A stretch of DNA of 64,000 nucleotides from Gonatopus flavifemur (GCA_018340375.1 JAFFJZ010000001.1:13224001-13288000), one strand, 5' to 3'; shown: positions 34,018 to 46,600, counted from the first letter of the stretch. Notes: generated from the letters alone by a model not told the origin. Translations and numbers: made by a program.

Positions 34018-34876
34018 GATTAGCTTGCGCGACTGGAAAAAATTTTGTGATCAAAATCGAGTTAACATGTTTAATTCTCCTGTGGAAGAGGTTCTCAAAT
34101 TTTTAACAAAAAAGTTCGAAGAAGGGGCTTCGTATGGAACTCTTAATACGAGCAGGTCCGCAATTTCCTTAATCAGCGATCAATCTTTAGGTAATAACGC
34201 GATTTTAAAAAGATTCTTCAAAGGCGTTTATCGATTAAGACCTACATTGCCTAAATACGACGTTACATGGGATGTCAATGTGGTCTTGGAAGAAATGGAA
34301 CGCTGGTTCCCATTAAACTCTTTGTCTCTGGAGAAGTTGACATGCAAAACGGTCGTTATGTTAGCCTTAGCTACTGCCCATAGGGTTCAAACTCTTAGTA
34401 AAATTAGTTTGGCTAATGTTCAAGAAACTCATTTTGGTTTACAAATTTTCATTCCAGAGATTATCAAAACTTCTCGAGTAGGCGCCTATCAGCCATTATT
34501 GAAATTACCTAAGTTTAAGGATAGACCACAGTTGTGTGTGGTGTTGTTATTAAAAGCTTATATCGACAGAACGCGGAGTTTAAGAGGACAGGAAGACACT
34601 TTATTTATTACGTTTAAAAAGCCTTATAAAAAAGCATCGACCCAGACCATAAGTCGATGGATTAAAACCACCATTCATAAATGTGGTATAAACACGTCTA
34701 TATTTTCGGCACATTCAACCAGGCATGCCTCGACTTCTGCTGCCTTTAGGAAGGGGGTTAGTTTAGAGGTGATCTTCAAAACAGCGGGATGGTCTGATAA
34801 GTCCCAACTGTTCGGGAAATTCTATAACAGGCAGATTATATCAGAGAACAAATTATTTGCGGAAAGTTTGATGTGA
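33932..34876 (+). CDS. DIRS tyrosine recombinase ORF
   Basis: This ORF replaces the integrase of LTR retrotransposons and inserts a circular DNA intermediate. The catalytic set is complete: Arg in LALATAHRVQTLSKI, His-X-X-Arg in FSAHSTRHAS, the GW of FKTAGWSD, and the Tyr nucleophile in LFGKFYNRQI. The N-terminal SAM-like domain begins with IAQSTIKQYEISLRDWKKFC. The frame overlaps the end of the preceding ORF in the +1 frame; no clear ATG marks its start, so the 5' limit given is where homology-like sequence begins. The stop is TGA at 34874-34876. It appears intact, 280-310 residues. Confidence 0.9.
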   Translation, partial: TAFTRRGIPQESIGIFLSSIAQSTIKQYEISLRDWKKFCDQNRVNMFNSPVEEVLKFLTKKFEEGASYGTLNTSRSAISLISDQSLGNNAILKRFFKGVYRLRPTLPKYDVTWDVNVVLEEMERWFPLNSLSLEKLTCKTVVMLALATAHRVQTLSKISLANVQETHFGLQIFIPEIIKTSRVGAYQPLLKLPKFKDRPQLCVVLLLKAYIDRTRSLRGQEDTLFITFKKPYKKASTQTISRWIKTTIHKCGINTSIFSAHSTRHASTSAAFRKGVSLEVIFKTAGWSDKSQLFGKFYNRQIISENKLFAESLM

Positions 34877-35361
34877 GTAAATTTTCAGTTTATTTTGTGT
34901 GGAATTCCGTATTACGGATCGTTAAAGAATACTTATACATATATATTTTTTCTTTGGGAATAATTTAAAAAAAAAAGAAAAAGAAGACAAATTTTGGTTT
35001 TTTAGTCCTTAGTTGATTGTAATTGGAATTGGATCCATTATATATAATTTGAAAGATGTGATAGCATTCGAGTAAGGCATCTAGGAAAAGACTTTTCTGT
35101 AATTTAAGTTATCCACAACTGTGATTTCCTTTTTTTTTTGTCACGTTGAAGAGATTTTTATGTTACTAAGTGTAAAATACTAATACAGTATTTCTTGCAT
35201 TTTCTTTGGTTGTTGTGTTCAATATTAAAATGCAATATGTTCTGTAATCATGCCAAAGGTATTATAATTTGTGTTTTATTTTTTGTTTTCTCTTAATCTG
35301 TAGTAGGAGATCGAAATAAATTAAATTAAAAAAAAAAAAAAAATTGCAAACACTCTCAACC
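34877..35361 (+). other. DIRS 3' untranslated region with A tract
   Basis: AT-rich, no gene. GAAATAAATTAAATTAAAAA at 35313 leads into a 16-A run just before the ICR. This may be the polyadenylation site of the DIRS transcript. Confidence 0.55.
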
Positions 35362-35480
35362 TCTACAAGGTAATCTCGAAGAACGGGGCTTGAAGTATAA
35401 TTGAACCGTCAAACGAACTTACCTGTAAGTGAAGTTCGACGGATATTATACGAAAGCCCCGTTCGAGATGATTACGTCCC
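35362..35480. repeat. DIRS internal complementary region (ICR)
   Basis: The first half (CTACAAGGTAATCTCGAAGA to CTTGAAGTATAATT) is the complement of the extreme left end. The second half (GAACCGTCAAACGAACTTAC to GCCCCGTTCGAGATGATTAC) is the complement of the extreme right end. The two meet at TATAATTGAACC. This joined copy of both ends is diagnostic of DIRS elements and templates completion of the ends during replication. Confidence 0.92.
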
Positions 35481-35579
35481 ACCCTAAAAAATGAAAATAT
35501 ATCTCGTCCCAAGAATATAGACTTTGGAATTTTTTTTTTTTTTTTGTTTTGTTTTTTTGTGTATGTTCCTCTGAAATAT

Positions 35580-35777
35580 ATGAGGAGGGTAGGGGACGTG
35601 GGAGCTTGGGGCCGGCTCTCATGAAGAAGTTTTCTTTTTCGGGATATTGAGTAGCTCTGAACGTTGTGGCACCTGGCGGAAACGAGGTATACTACAAGGT
35701 AATCATCTCGAACGGGGCTTTCGTATAATATCCGTCGAACTTCACTTACAGGTAAGTTCGTTTGACGGTTCAATTAT
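35580..35777. repeat. DIRS right inverted terminal repeat
   Basis: GAGGGTAGGGGACGTGGGAG to GAGGTATACTACAAGGTAAT mirrors the left repeat. The last ~75 bases (TCATCTCGAACGGGGCTTTC to TTTGACGGTTCAAT) occur elsewhere only in the ICR. Confidence 0.9.
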
Positions 35778-35924
35778 AAATGACACTCTTACATCGTATT
35801 ATTTCCTCCGAATTATAGCGGTTGCCATGGTTTCAAAACCTTCGAGTATTTGAACATAGATGCAAGAAAAACATAGTACATGAATTGAGAACAGGTTTTA
35901 AGGAATACGTTAAGAAAATATGTG

Positions 35925-36133
35925 AATTGAACAAACGTTTTAGGAAAAATGTATTAGGAAATGTTGATTAGGGAAAATCATTTAGGGAAAACATATTAGG
36001 AAAAATGTATTAGGAAATATAGATTAGGGAAAATGGATTAGGAAAAACGTTTTAGGAAACATATTCATTTGGAAAAATTTCCGTTCGAAAATCTAGTTTA
36101 GGAAAAATGGATTCGGAAATTTGTCCGGGAACG
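35925..36133. repeat. MULE subterminal TTAGGAAAA array, right side
   Basis: About ten degenerate units such as GTATTAGGAAATGTTGATTA and GGATTAGGAAAAACG at 20-25 bp spacing. The left side of the element has the complement (TTTCCTAATCCGGTTTTCCT). Confidence 0.8.
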
Positions 36134-36211
36134 GTTTTGAATAGAAAACCAAATTTTCACTAAACATCGACTGGAACACAATTTATACAAATATTGAGAG
36201 AAAAATTGAAT

Positions 36212-37161
36212 GCTGCACGGAAAAAAGAAAATGTAGAAATTTAGGATGACAACGCGTCGCTCCAAGCCTTCAGATGGAAATTTTTACAAAATATATTGTC
36301 AAATAATTCATATCATAAGAGAATTTATTTTTGTCTTATAATGTGAATTTTTTGAAAATTCCCATTTGAGGGGGAATCCTGCTTTAGAAGGCTTCAAAAT
36401 AGTGTTTTTTTAAGAATTTTTTTAGGTACCCAAAGAATAATTTTATCCGACGAACTTTTCAGGGTATTTTCATATATTTTTGAAATCAATAAAAACATTT
36501 TTTCCAGCGTGAAAAGATTATATATGTAAGAGTTATGTCCACATTCGTAGAGCGCCTCGCAATTCAAGTCTTCCATCGGTAGGAGAGATACGGGTCGTAT
36601 TTCTTATCTAAAACGGAAAAACCCAAAGGGCATTTCAATTTTCATACATGATTATTCTATGTGAACTAAGAAAACCCAGAGGAAATCGTGGAATTCAGAA
36701 TTTATTTGGGGTTTGAAAAAAAACAGCTCTTTTTGGGGGAAGAATAATCACTTCAATTTGCTATAAACATTGCTTAGACATAATTTCCCATGAACTTTTT
36801 TAGTTCAAATAGAAGAGGTTACAAAACTGGAGATAACAAGCTTTGGTTCACTCCAATCGGACGTCTAGTTTTTTTGCAATCACTCCCACCAGTTTATAAT
36901 GATTGTAAAACTGAAAACTGGAGAAGACGCACTTTCTCTCATTATTTCTCGTTCGAAAAAAATTTGTTTATCAGCTTGAAACATACACAAATACACTCCA
37001 AAAAGTTCGTTTCATTCAATTATTTTTTTCGTATCTCAAAAAATTTTCCAGAACAACGCTTTTTTGAGGCCTCCTAAAGCAGGATCCCCCCTCAAAGACT
37101 CGAAGCGACGCGTTGTCATCCTACACGGTAACTCTTTCCATTTCCTTTTTCTCGTGCAGTT
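36212..37161. repeat. Foldback, CTGCACG ends
   Basis: The left end CTGCACGGAAAAAAGAAAAT and right end TTTCCTTTTTCTCGTGCAG pair, as do GGATGACAACGCGTCGCT and GCGACGCGTTGTCATCC, then GAATCCTGCTTTAGAAGGC and GCCTCCTAAAGCAGGAT. The arms are interrupted and diverged. The plus frame at 36790-37077 (95 codons) lies in the loop and has no domain. Confidence 0.75.
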
Positions 37162-37169
37162 GTTTTTCG

Positions 37170-38213
37170 ATCTCAAACAGTTCAAAATTATAAATTCACC
37201 TAAATCAAGAATTTATCCTACATGAATCAATAGTAAACGATTTTTGTGGTCGAATTCCGGTTGAACCGAACTCCCCAGGACCCAGTTTTGATTAACCAAA
37301 TAAAAAGCTTGACTATGAAAATATAAAACAATCTCGTTAGAACTAAGAAAATCTACCAATGATACAATTTCATTCGTCTCAACTTCATTTTTCAATCTAA
37401 AAGTATTGTTTCTTGATTTCTTAAAAAAGAAAAAATTACGTATTGCCTGGGATGAGTTCAAAAGTCGAGAACGTGTGAAACTTCAATCCACCCTTGATCT
37501 CTTCGTGGCATCGAAACAAACTCAGCCACCTTCGAAGACTGGAAAACAATCTAATGATTTTTCTCTCACACAAGATTTATTGTATACGAATGTAAGACGC
37601 TTCATCGTGTCACGTCTTCTCTCAATGAACATTGAATGGGAACGCGTCTTACCATGATGATGTGAGATGGTTCGTAACGATGCAAACTATTCTCAATGCA
37701 GCATTTCAAATCAGTTCAACATGTACGTGGATCCATTCCACGAAAAACGTTCCAGTTTCATGAAAGAGTTCTAATAACAGCTTTTTTCATTAGATTACAG
37801 ACTCCAGCATGTTGTGTGTGTGTGTTTTTTTTTGTTTTTCATTCCGAGAAGCTCTTTTTCTGCAATATCGTGTCTCGTAAATGTCAATATCATTAAATAT
37901 TCATGAGAGATCACCTGATTATTGATAGAAGTTTATTTTGTATCAAGAATGCGACATTGAAAGATCGTTCTGCCTGAAACAATAACAGAAAGACAATAGA
38001 GAATACATTATTATTGTAGCAACAAGGCCAATAATTGTAGCTCAGTAGTGCACTTGGAAATTTATTAGATTATCGTAAACAATGAACATAATAATATAAT
38101 ATTCCATCACTCAATTCGATGAAGTGTCGAGTTTTGTTTGTTAACACCTAAGATGAAGTTTTCCCCATCTTATCAAATGAAACAATTGTTCAGGTATTAC
38201 AAATTCCTGGTAA
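37170..38213. other. No gene recognised
   Basis: AT-rich. A (TG)n-(T)n stretch (TTGTGTGTGTGTG then poly-T) lies at 37810-37835. 37430-37660 is less AT-rich with an 83-codon frame (FKSRERVKLQSTLDLFVASK) that may be coding or chance; no splice partner was found. Confidence 0.35.
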
Positions 38214-38215
38214 TA

Positions 38216-38459
38216 CACTGAAAAAAATATTTATTTGTCCTCTCTCCATAAAATATTAATTTGTAGAAATTAAATATTCAATTAGATGCAAAAGCTGATT
38301 ATTTGTGACGAATAAATTATTCATTTAGAAGACCAATTTATCTAGGGCAAGCATTCCATTATTTGATTCAATTATATATTTCATTGATCCTAAGAAATAT
38401 TTTATGCAAAGGGGACAAATAAACTATTTATTTAGTTAGAAGAAATTTTGTTTTCAAAG
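38216..38459. mobile_element. TA MITE, CACTGAAAAAAATATTTATT end
   Basis: A diverged relative of 6817-7068: both start CACTGAAAAAAA and share ATTTATTTGTCC and GGACAAATAAA. TA lies on both sides (38214-38215 and 38460-38461). Confidence 0.7.
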
Positions 38460-38469
38460 TATGCATGTG

Positions 38470-39239
38470 GTACATACATATTACATTTCATTTTCATCTG
38501 AACAAGAGAACACAATAATCGAAAAATGAATAACGTGTAAATAAAACTTCTCCTCTTCCAACAACATTGAATTACAAGTCTACTTATTCGATCGACTTCT
38601 ATTCACGTTAGATCATCGTTCTACTGACATTTCTGCAAGAGCTTATCACGATGAAGATATACGCTATGAGTTAATAGAACATCTCCAACGTCAAAACTAT
38701 GCACTTTCGTGGGAAAAACACGCCAAAGAAAATAATCACCTGCAAATACTTGGAATGATTTCTCTTACTGAACAATTTGAATATTGAAAATTTTTCGCGC
38801 TCTTTAAACAAAAAATCAAAGAACACCGGGAATTTCATTAGAAAATGAAACAAAAGTTTTATTTTCTTATGTTTCTTTCATAGCGGAAATGTATCAATCA
38901 AGTAGAAATAAGTTATTTCTTTTCACGAGGGAGGTATTAGCATAATCGTACATTTATGTGAATGTTAATCAGTTTATGCGTGACATATTCGACATTATCT
39001 AGTATACGCTCTAATTAATATACGTATACAAAGTGTCTTGTAAATCTAACCCTCGAGAAGATGCTGGGAATGCCGATTTTGTTATAAAAGAACATTAAAA
39101 AAGAAATCTTTTCCTCCAAATATCTTTCAACAATAATTGGATATATCATCCACCGGGCAGCCAATGCATATTCGTTTATCGTGTCAGAGAACAACAAAAA
39201 CACAGTTGATTATATTGAATTCATGATCAAGAATAACCC
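38470..39239. other. No gene recognised
   Basis: AT-rich sequence without supported features. Confidence 0.35.
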
Positions 39240-40075
39240 AATAAATATTTTGTGTCTTGCGATATCTTTGAAACAGGTTTTAGATTTCTTGCCCAACACT
39301 TTTAGATTATTTTGTAGATCAATTCTTCTTTAAAACTCGTTTAAAAGTTATCTTCGACGTGTCTCGCGTCTGAAACTCATTGTCTCCAAAACATCTTTTA
39401 GACGCAAAACACGTTGAGGATATCTTTTTGATGGGTTTTTCAGACAAGAATTGGGTTGGGGGGAAAAATATAGCGAGAACTGGATGCCCCAATTTCATCA
39501 TTTGATATTACTATTCACTTGTGCAATGCATATTATATTCTAATGCTTCACAGAAAAAAAAATAAAAGTATATAATTAAATCATGAGTTCATCGTGGACG
39601 AAGATTAAATCTATTTAAATATCAAGTATTCATCAACTGATAGCATACATCGATGTAGATATTTTCTTTTCTGCAATCACAATACATAGATTTTTATACA
39701 ATTTCTATATAATCTCTATCAATATTTTCACTTAAGTTAAGAATCTCTATGGAAATAGTCCAATGAACGTAACATCTAAAACAAAACTTTTGCCTTTTCT
39801 CAAAGATTTCTATTGGATGTCTAAAGGATTTCTTATGCAACAGTTTTCACTGTATTTAAGATGTCTTCATTTAAGAAATTTAAAAAAGATCTGAAGATAT
39901 CTTTCAGATTTCTCAACAGAAAACATCTTGAAGACAGTGCAAATTGTTGCATAGGAAATCTTTTAGACAAAACAAAATTTTTGCTGTATGGGAACTTGTT
40001 TGAAAATGTTGTGTAAGACATCTTTTAGCCCAGTGTCTAATAGATATCTATATGATATCTTAAAAATGAAAGAAA
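39240..40075. repeat. AGACATCTTTTAGA word repeat, first copy
   Basis: 39241-39300 (TTTTGTGTCTTGCGATATCTT) matches 43997-44040 in the first gene's intron. Degenerate TTTTAGACGCAAAACACGTT, AAGATGTCTTCATTTAAGAA and GATATCTTAAAAATGA words in both orientations fill the block. Family name unknown. Confidence 0.55.
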
Positions 40076-40558
40076 AGTGTTGAGAAGAGTTCTTCAACTC
40101 AACCCCTGAATCCTTCCATTCAAGATGTTTACATTAAAAAATTATGCAAAATAAATGCATCCTCTAATCATTCCCGTATGTTTATGAATGGAAATGAGTT
40201 TGATCATCGCACCCTATGGTTCATTGCTCAAAATATTGCTCGATATTATAGAAAAATTCTTTGTTAGAAGAACTCGAAACTACCCCATCGTTATAAAAAT
40301 TCATAAACCACGAAGACAATCACATTTTTCTCCTCGATGACGGCGACATTGCCGACCTACACTTTTCTCAAACTGGAAATCTAAGAAACTAACCAAAGAT
40401 GAACACAGAACGCGTTCTCCCAACTGCCACCACTTGTGTTTACCTTTTTATCTTTCACGCGTTAGTATGCGTGTTCCCTCGCCTCTCACGCGTCCCTGCA
40501 CCTTTAATGATATGCAATTTTGCAATGTAACGTCACAGAGTCCTTGGCGTGAGGAACG
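40076..40558. other. Upstream region of takeout-like gene 1
   Basis: Less repetitive than its surroundings and with higher GC near 40430-40560 (CACGCGTTAGTATGCGTG at 40457). This is the likely promoter-proximal region; specific factor sites cannot be assigned. Confidence 0.4.
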
Positions 40559-40567
40559 TATATAAAG
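40559..40567 (+). promoter_or_regulatory. TATA box of takeout-like gene 1
   Basis: TATATAAAG lies 57 bases before the ATG, inside CGTATATAAAGCG. A start of transcription about 30 bases downstream would fall in the GGCCGGACTAGGCCGAC palindrome region and leave a short leader. Confidence 0.7.
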
Positions 40568-40623
40568 CGAGTGTTTATAATCGGCCGGACTAGGCCGACA
40601 AGATTTTTAAACAATCAACCACG

Positions 40624-43600
40624 ATGACTACTCCGGTGTTTGTTGTTACATTGAGCATTATTTGCTCCGTTACATTCGTCTTCAGCACCGCACAGCCGGT
40701 GGAACTCCGTAAGTTGTCCCACATTTGTGATCGTGCCAGTTACCGTGACTGATGATGAAAATCTCGAGACTTTCCATAAAAATGCATTTCGACTGAGTCA
40801 TAGCGGCGTTGGAAGAGTTTCGATCGAATTAAAGATTTTGTGAATTCATCGGATAATCGTTTTGTTTTTGTTTTCTATGTTCAGCCGGATTTGTAAAAAC
40901 TTGCAAAAAAGATGCCGAAGATCTGTCATCGTGCTTGCGTCTTGCCGTTCAAGAAACTTGGCCTTCGTTGATCAAAGGTGAGTGTTGGATTATCGAAATT
41001 TTTCCTTGTTTTTTCCTCATAATAATATTGCATACTGTTGACGTTGCGAGAATCGATAATCGGTAGTCCTTGCGTTATGATTTTTCATTGTTCGAAATCA
41101 AATCGTGTATCAAGATAAGATTTTTTATCTTACAATCATCTTTCTTACCTCAAAATAGAATTCATTAACAAACCAACAGTGTGAAAAATTTCCATAGGAA
41201 ATTTCCCATACATTTATGTGAAGTACTTAACATACACATTTTTATTTCATTTCCGCACTTGTCCGGAAATGTGAAATTATAGTAAAAATTCCATAATTTT
41301 TGGAATTTTCTGATTAACCTATACAGAAAAATTCCAATTATTTCTTACAGTGAGTCTATAGTAGAAGGAAGTTGAATAGTGATGTTTTATATACAATCCT
41401 TCGAATACTGATCACTGGTATTTTAACGGGTCGCTAATGGTCCAAGCGATGTCGAAGAAAATTCATTTTTGTAGAAATAGAAACCAAATGCGCACTAAAC
41501 TTCCACAGGGTACAGATCACGTACAACACACTTCTCCACTGACATGGAACATTTATACGAAGAAAATAAAAACAAAAAAATAGTGCATATTTGATATATG
41601 AAATGTTTACAAGAGTGTCCCAATGCGTAACCGAACGCTACATGATACGGGCGAAATTGAAAAGTTTCAAACCAGTGGGATGTATAATGCTTAAAAACTA
41701 GATTGGCATTCTAAAATGTATACACGAGTTTCTCAAGTTTGCTTGAAATGAAATCGATAACATTTCTCCAACGCGAATAAAGTCGGACGCCTTGATATCT
41801 TATCAAAACAGAGTTAGAAAAATCAACATTCAGCGAATTCAAATAATTTTTCACAGTACATTCAAGAAATAATATAATCCATTAAAATCATTCACAGGAG
41901 TTCCAAGTTTGAAAATACCCTCGTTGGATCCTTTCGTAACCAAATCCCACGAGAGCACTTACCGAAATGGTGATTTACATGGAGAACTCATGGTCAAGGA
42001 TGTCAAAACTTATGGATTGGCTAAAATTCGATTCTTGTCGGTTAAACCATCTTTTACGGGCAACGATTTCCGATTGGAAATGGACATGCAAGTACCTAAG
42101 ATGTTCATCGAAGGAGATTATAGACTCGACGGAGCTTTCGGTTTACTGAAAGTAGGCAACAAAGGTACGTTAACATGATAATTAGACATCGGATTATATG
42201 CATTTGCATATATGCATACGTAAAACGCATATAATGACTTTTTCATACAATTTTACATATAATGATATTTTTTCATTGATAGTGCATATTTTAGTGTAAA
42301 ATGTCAAGAGTTTCCGAAATTGGAGAATTGAATAGTGGATTTGAACAATGAACGGAATTTTCAACTTTGAGGTATCATCAAATTCTTTTTCTAAGAGATT
42401 CTTCATAGTTGTATTCTGGAAACTTTACTTGTCAGACCCCAAGGTTTCAATACAGCAGGGTCTTCGACTGAATTATCGTGATGAAAATGATAGAAGAAGT
42501 TGCACAATTGATAAGCGCACTTCCAGAATCATTCTCGATTGAAATCCGAAATAAATTAGACCCTGTGTTTTCAAAAAATCCAAGTTTCAAAGTGCTCGAA
42601 CGAGTGAATTCTTATATTAACGGGACAAATCAAATTCTGCCTGAAATGATTTCTATGAAAATGGCACCATATTTTAAATTCTGTCTGATGATATCGGTAG
42701 ATGTAGAACGCTCATTTTCGGCTTATAAATTGACACTCAACGACAAGCGTCACAAATTTCAAATAGAAAATTTGGAAAGATACATAGTAGTATATTTTTA
42801 TATGAATTATAATTCATAATTTGGAATTGATGCTCTGAAAACAATTGTATTGTTGAATTTTGATTTTCTAAAGTATGCAATTTGCGGAGATTCATTTGAT
42901 TTATAAATCTTAGATTTAATATTTGAGCAATAAAATGTTGATTTCAAATCAAATTGTGACTTTTTCATTAATGCATATTTTGTTGTTTTTTTCGTGCATA
43001 TTTGTATGCATATTTTGGCATTTTCCGATGTCTAATAATAATCATTGTCGAAACGTCGTATTTCATTTGGAGAACCTTTCTCGTATTGTTGCTATACAAA
43101 GTCAACGATCAACATATAAACACAAAGATTTCGAATAACACAAGATTTCTAACAGTTTCTAAGATTTCAATCACTAATCGAATCTTTCTCAATTATCGCC
43201 ATCAACGTTCGCGATATGCTTTGTTCCAAATACATTTTAATTGGCAGAACCACGAGCAATGATACGTGTGAAAGGTGTCCATGATCGCAAACTGGCTACA
43301 AGTTGAATAGAAAAAATAAAATAATATTATTTATGGCATCTATTAACATTCTAGCTCAAGGATTTGTATCAATGATATAATTTTTCCATTCTTCTTCTTC
43401 TCAACAGGAGCCTTTAATATCAGTATGGAAGATGTGAGAGTCAACGCTACCATGTTGGGATATGTCGAAGATGACGTTATGGTATTCGAGCATGTCAGAG
43501 TGACACCTGTTATTACGAAAACCGCGGTTTGGTTCAACGACTTGTTCAGAGACAACAAAGAACTTAGTAAGTGGGAAACAATTTGTATTGGTAAATTAAC

Positions 43601-46600
43601 TCGTTATTCGTTGATCGGTTGGGTAAACCAAGATCGAGAAAAGTGCATTTATTCTCGAAAAATTAACTCGCTTGGTTTATAAAAGAAGGGTAGAATTTGT
43701 TTCATAGGAATACATTTTTCTCTGGGTGGTGTTTAGTAAAAATACTAATACGGGGAGAAAGGGAGTTGCATCATACCGTGAAGAGGAAAAAAATCTGAAA
43801 GGTCAAAAATATTATTTGATTTTTGATGAAAAAACTTGTTACCGTTGTAGGTATGTCTCGTTACATTATTCAGTACAAACATTTTTCAAAGTTATAATAG
43901 GGTTTTCATTTTCATTCAAACCATTAGAGACGAAATTCAACATTTTTCTGATCAATGAAAAATTTTTTAATGATTCATATGGTATATCTCAATAAACATT
44001 TTGTGTCTCGCGATATTTTTCAAACAGCATTGAGAAAAAGGGTTTAACTAAATATCAGACATCAAGAAAATTTAGTCACTCTAAATGAAAATTTGGTCAA
44101 GTCGAAGAGGTTTTATGTGTCACAGCTAAATTTTGTATTCCCCTTGAATGCAACTTGAAAATTGACTTTTACCTCCGCCAATTAGGCACCTTTTTCGCAA
44201 AGGGGTTTGAAATGTCTTACACAACACTTTTAGATAAGTTTTAGACCAATTCTTGTCTACAATTCGTCTAAAAAATATCTTCAACCCGCATCCGTCCCTC
44301 GTATCAATTTGATACAAACTGCAATTTTGTTCGCATCTATACCAACGAATCTGTTCATCCAATTATGATACTATCCAAGTAGAATACAAAAAACAGTTCA
44401 TAGATTAATCTTCCACGATGTCCAGAGGTTGGCGATCCATGCATCAATTTATACATAAAAAATAAATTTTGTTGAAAAAATGAGGGATGCATGCGGGTTA
44501 ATATGTCTTACATCTAAAAAGTATCTTGAAGACAAAGTTTAGATGCAAGATATGTTGGAGATGGCTTTTAGATAAATTTAAGACGAAAATGGGTCTGAAA
44601 CTTATCTGAAAGTGATGTGCTAGACATCTAAAACATCTGTTCAAAAGATATCGCAACCCACATCATAATTCATGTCTTGAAGATACCTCAACAGAAGTTC
44701 AAGATGTTTTATACAGCACCAAGAGATATCTTTTAGATATCTGTAGTTTTCACTACTAAAAGATATCTAAAAAGTATCTCTTGGAACTCTTTTAGATATC
44801 TTTTAGAAGTAAGGACTATTTTGGGATTTCAAAAATATACTCTGGTGTTGCATAAAACATCTTAAACTTGACTTGAGATATCTTCAAAATATGAATTTTT
44901 ATGTGGGAACGCTGGCGGAACAATTTTGTTGAATTTTGTTTACTTTTGGCACAGTAACGTTTCAATGAAATTCAATAAATATCCTGAAACTTGAACAAAC
45001 TCCAATGGAAGTCGACAAATTTTACTGAAACATGTGTTCTTGCAGTTTGAATCGTTTATAGAAACGAACCGGAATTTTAAAGTCACAAAATCTGATGAAC
45101 CATCGTCAATTTCCACCCCGAATCCTTCCTGGCGAAAAAGTTTTACATAATTTCTCATATGTTTCAGTATTTTTTCATATTTCTTATAATTTCTCATATA
45201 TTTTCATAAATGTCATAAATTTTCATAATTTCTCATATTATTTCATATATTTTCATAACTTCTCATAAAATTACAGAAAATTTTTCATAAATATAATGAT
45301 GACTATGAGATATGGTTTTTCATAAAAAGTCATAGTTACTGATCAAAAAAGTTACAATTCTTCATAAATAAAAGTGTATCATCATATAATTTTCTGATTT
45401 TTCAAAAAAATTGCATATATGTCTTAATTTCTCAAAAATTTCATACAGTTTCTTCTCGCATCCGTAAAGACAAGAAAGATAATATGAAATATCAACACAT
45501 ATGAAAACATAGAAGCCTGCTGAAGTAACTGATCCAAGTGATCCGGATCAATTTTCAAGCTTTCTGATTGGTTGAAAAGTGATCCAGATCACTTGGATTA
45601 GCTACTTCGGAGGGTTTCATAGTGTCTTATCAAAAAAATAAATGACAAATTTTATGTGACTCCATGAATATATTATGTTTTGGAGAGATTATAAAAAATT
45701 TGGAAATTTTAGAAGGTAATTGTTTTTTTTTTTTTCATAACAGCACCTCTTTTTTTCTAAAATGGTAAGATTTTATTCAAAATTTACAAGAATTTATGAA
45801 AAATTATGAGAAATTATAAAAAAGTATGAGGATTATGAAAAAGTATGAAAAATTATGAGAAAAGCATTGCTCATCAGAGTGTTTCCTCCTTCAGAAATTA
45901 TGGAATTTTATGCAAAGATTATGAGAAAATATGAAAATTTTATGAGAAAATTATGAAAACATTATATCTTATAATGATGTTCCAAATCCTTGAGAAATTA
46001 TGGGATTTTATGTGAAAATTATGAAAAAAAATGATGAAAAAATAAAAGATATTATGAGAAATTTTTTCGCCAGGGCTTGGAACTGGGAATATTGTTTAAA
46101 GAATGTAATGCAAGATTTTTGGTCTTTCATAGCTGAATATTGCGTTGTTCGAGCACTAATTCGTTTCAATAAACGATCCAAACTTCAACAATATAAAACT
46201 TATTGAATTTTGTAGGGAGGTTATTGAATTTCCCCGAAATTTTGTTTAATTCAGTCGAATTTTGCTCATTTTCAATGAAGACAGAATGCGGTAAATGCGA
46301 AACCCAACAAAATTCAACGTCTTTTTTCCACCAGGAAAGACAAAGAATGTTAAATTACTTTTGATACACAACAAGTGTTAATTCCACGCAAAACAAAACA
46401 TCCACAACTTCGAAAGATGTTACATAAAATATTTATAATTCATAATTTGAACTTCACACTTGTCCAGAATTTCCGACTTTTCTCCAATCTTTGGAAACCA
46501 GTTCACCGCTGTGCTCAGTGGGTAAAGACTTTCCATTTTAACCCATTAAGTCCCAAAATGACATTTTTTCTTTGCGTTCTTTAACGCTTGTACTTCCTGA

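Larger units (their letters stand above)
30441..35777 (+). mobile_element. DIRS-type tyrosine-recombinase retrotransposon
   Basis: The element has the complete DIRS layout: split inverted terminal repeats, a gag-like ORF, a reverse transcriptase/RNase H/methyltransferase-like ORF, a tyrosine recombinase ORF, and an internal complementary region (ICR). It lacks a target duplication, as expected for integration by a recombinase. The left end starts ATTATACTTCAAGCCCCGTT; the right end finishes TTTGACGGTTCAATTAT. It lies inside the MULE-like element. It is one nonsense codon (33175) away from having intact ORFs as far as I can read. Confidence 0.93.
30063..36133. mobile_element. MULE-like element with FLYWCH frame, split by a DIRS element
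   Basis: The left end starts GATTCCCGTACATTTTTCCT and the right end, reverse-complemented, starts CGTTCCCGGACAAATTTCCG; about 19 of the first 25 bases agree. Both ends are lined with degenerate TTTCCTAAT words (30080-30200; 35930-36120 in reverse, as ATTAGGAAAA). The element is flanked by an exact 9-bp duplication GTTTTGAAT (30054-30062 and 36134-36142). A 9-bp duplication is the hallmark of Mutator-like elements, and MULEs often carry FLYWCH domains. Most of the 6.1 kb is the DIRS insertion; the MULE sequence itself is only about 0.7 kb, so no transposase remains. Confidence 0.8.

Noticed and set aside
30441..35777. Endogenous retrovirus or Ngaro/LTR element
   Set aside because: There is no aspartic protease, no DDE integrase and no direct LTRs; the tyrosine recombinase plus inverted ends and ICR identify DIRS instead.
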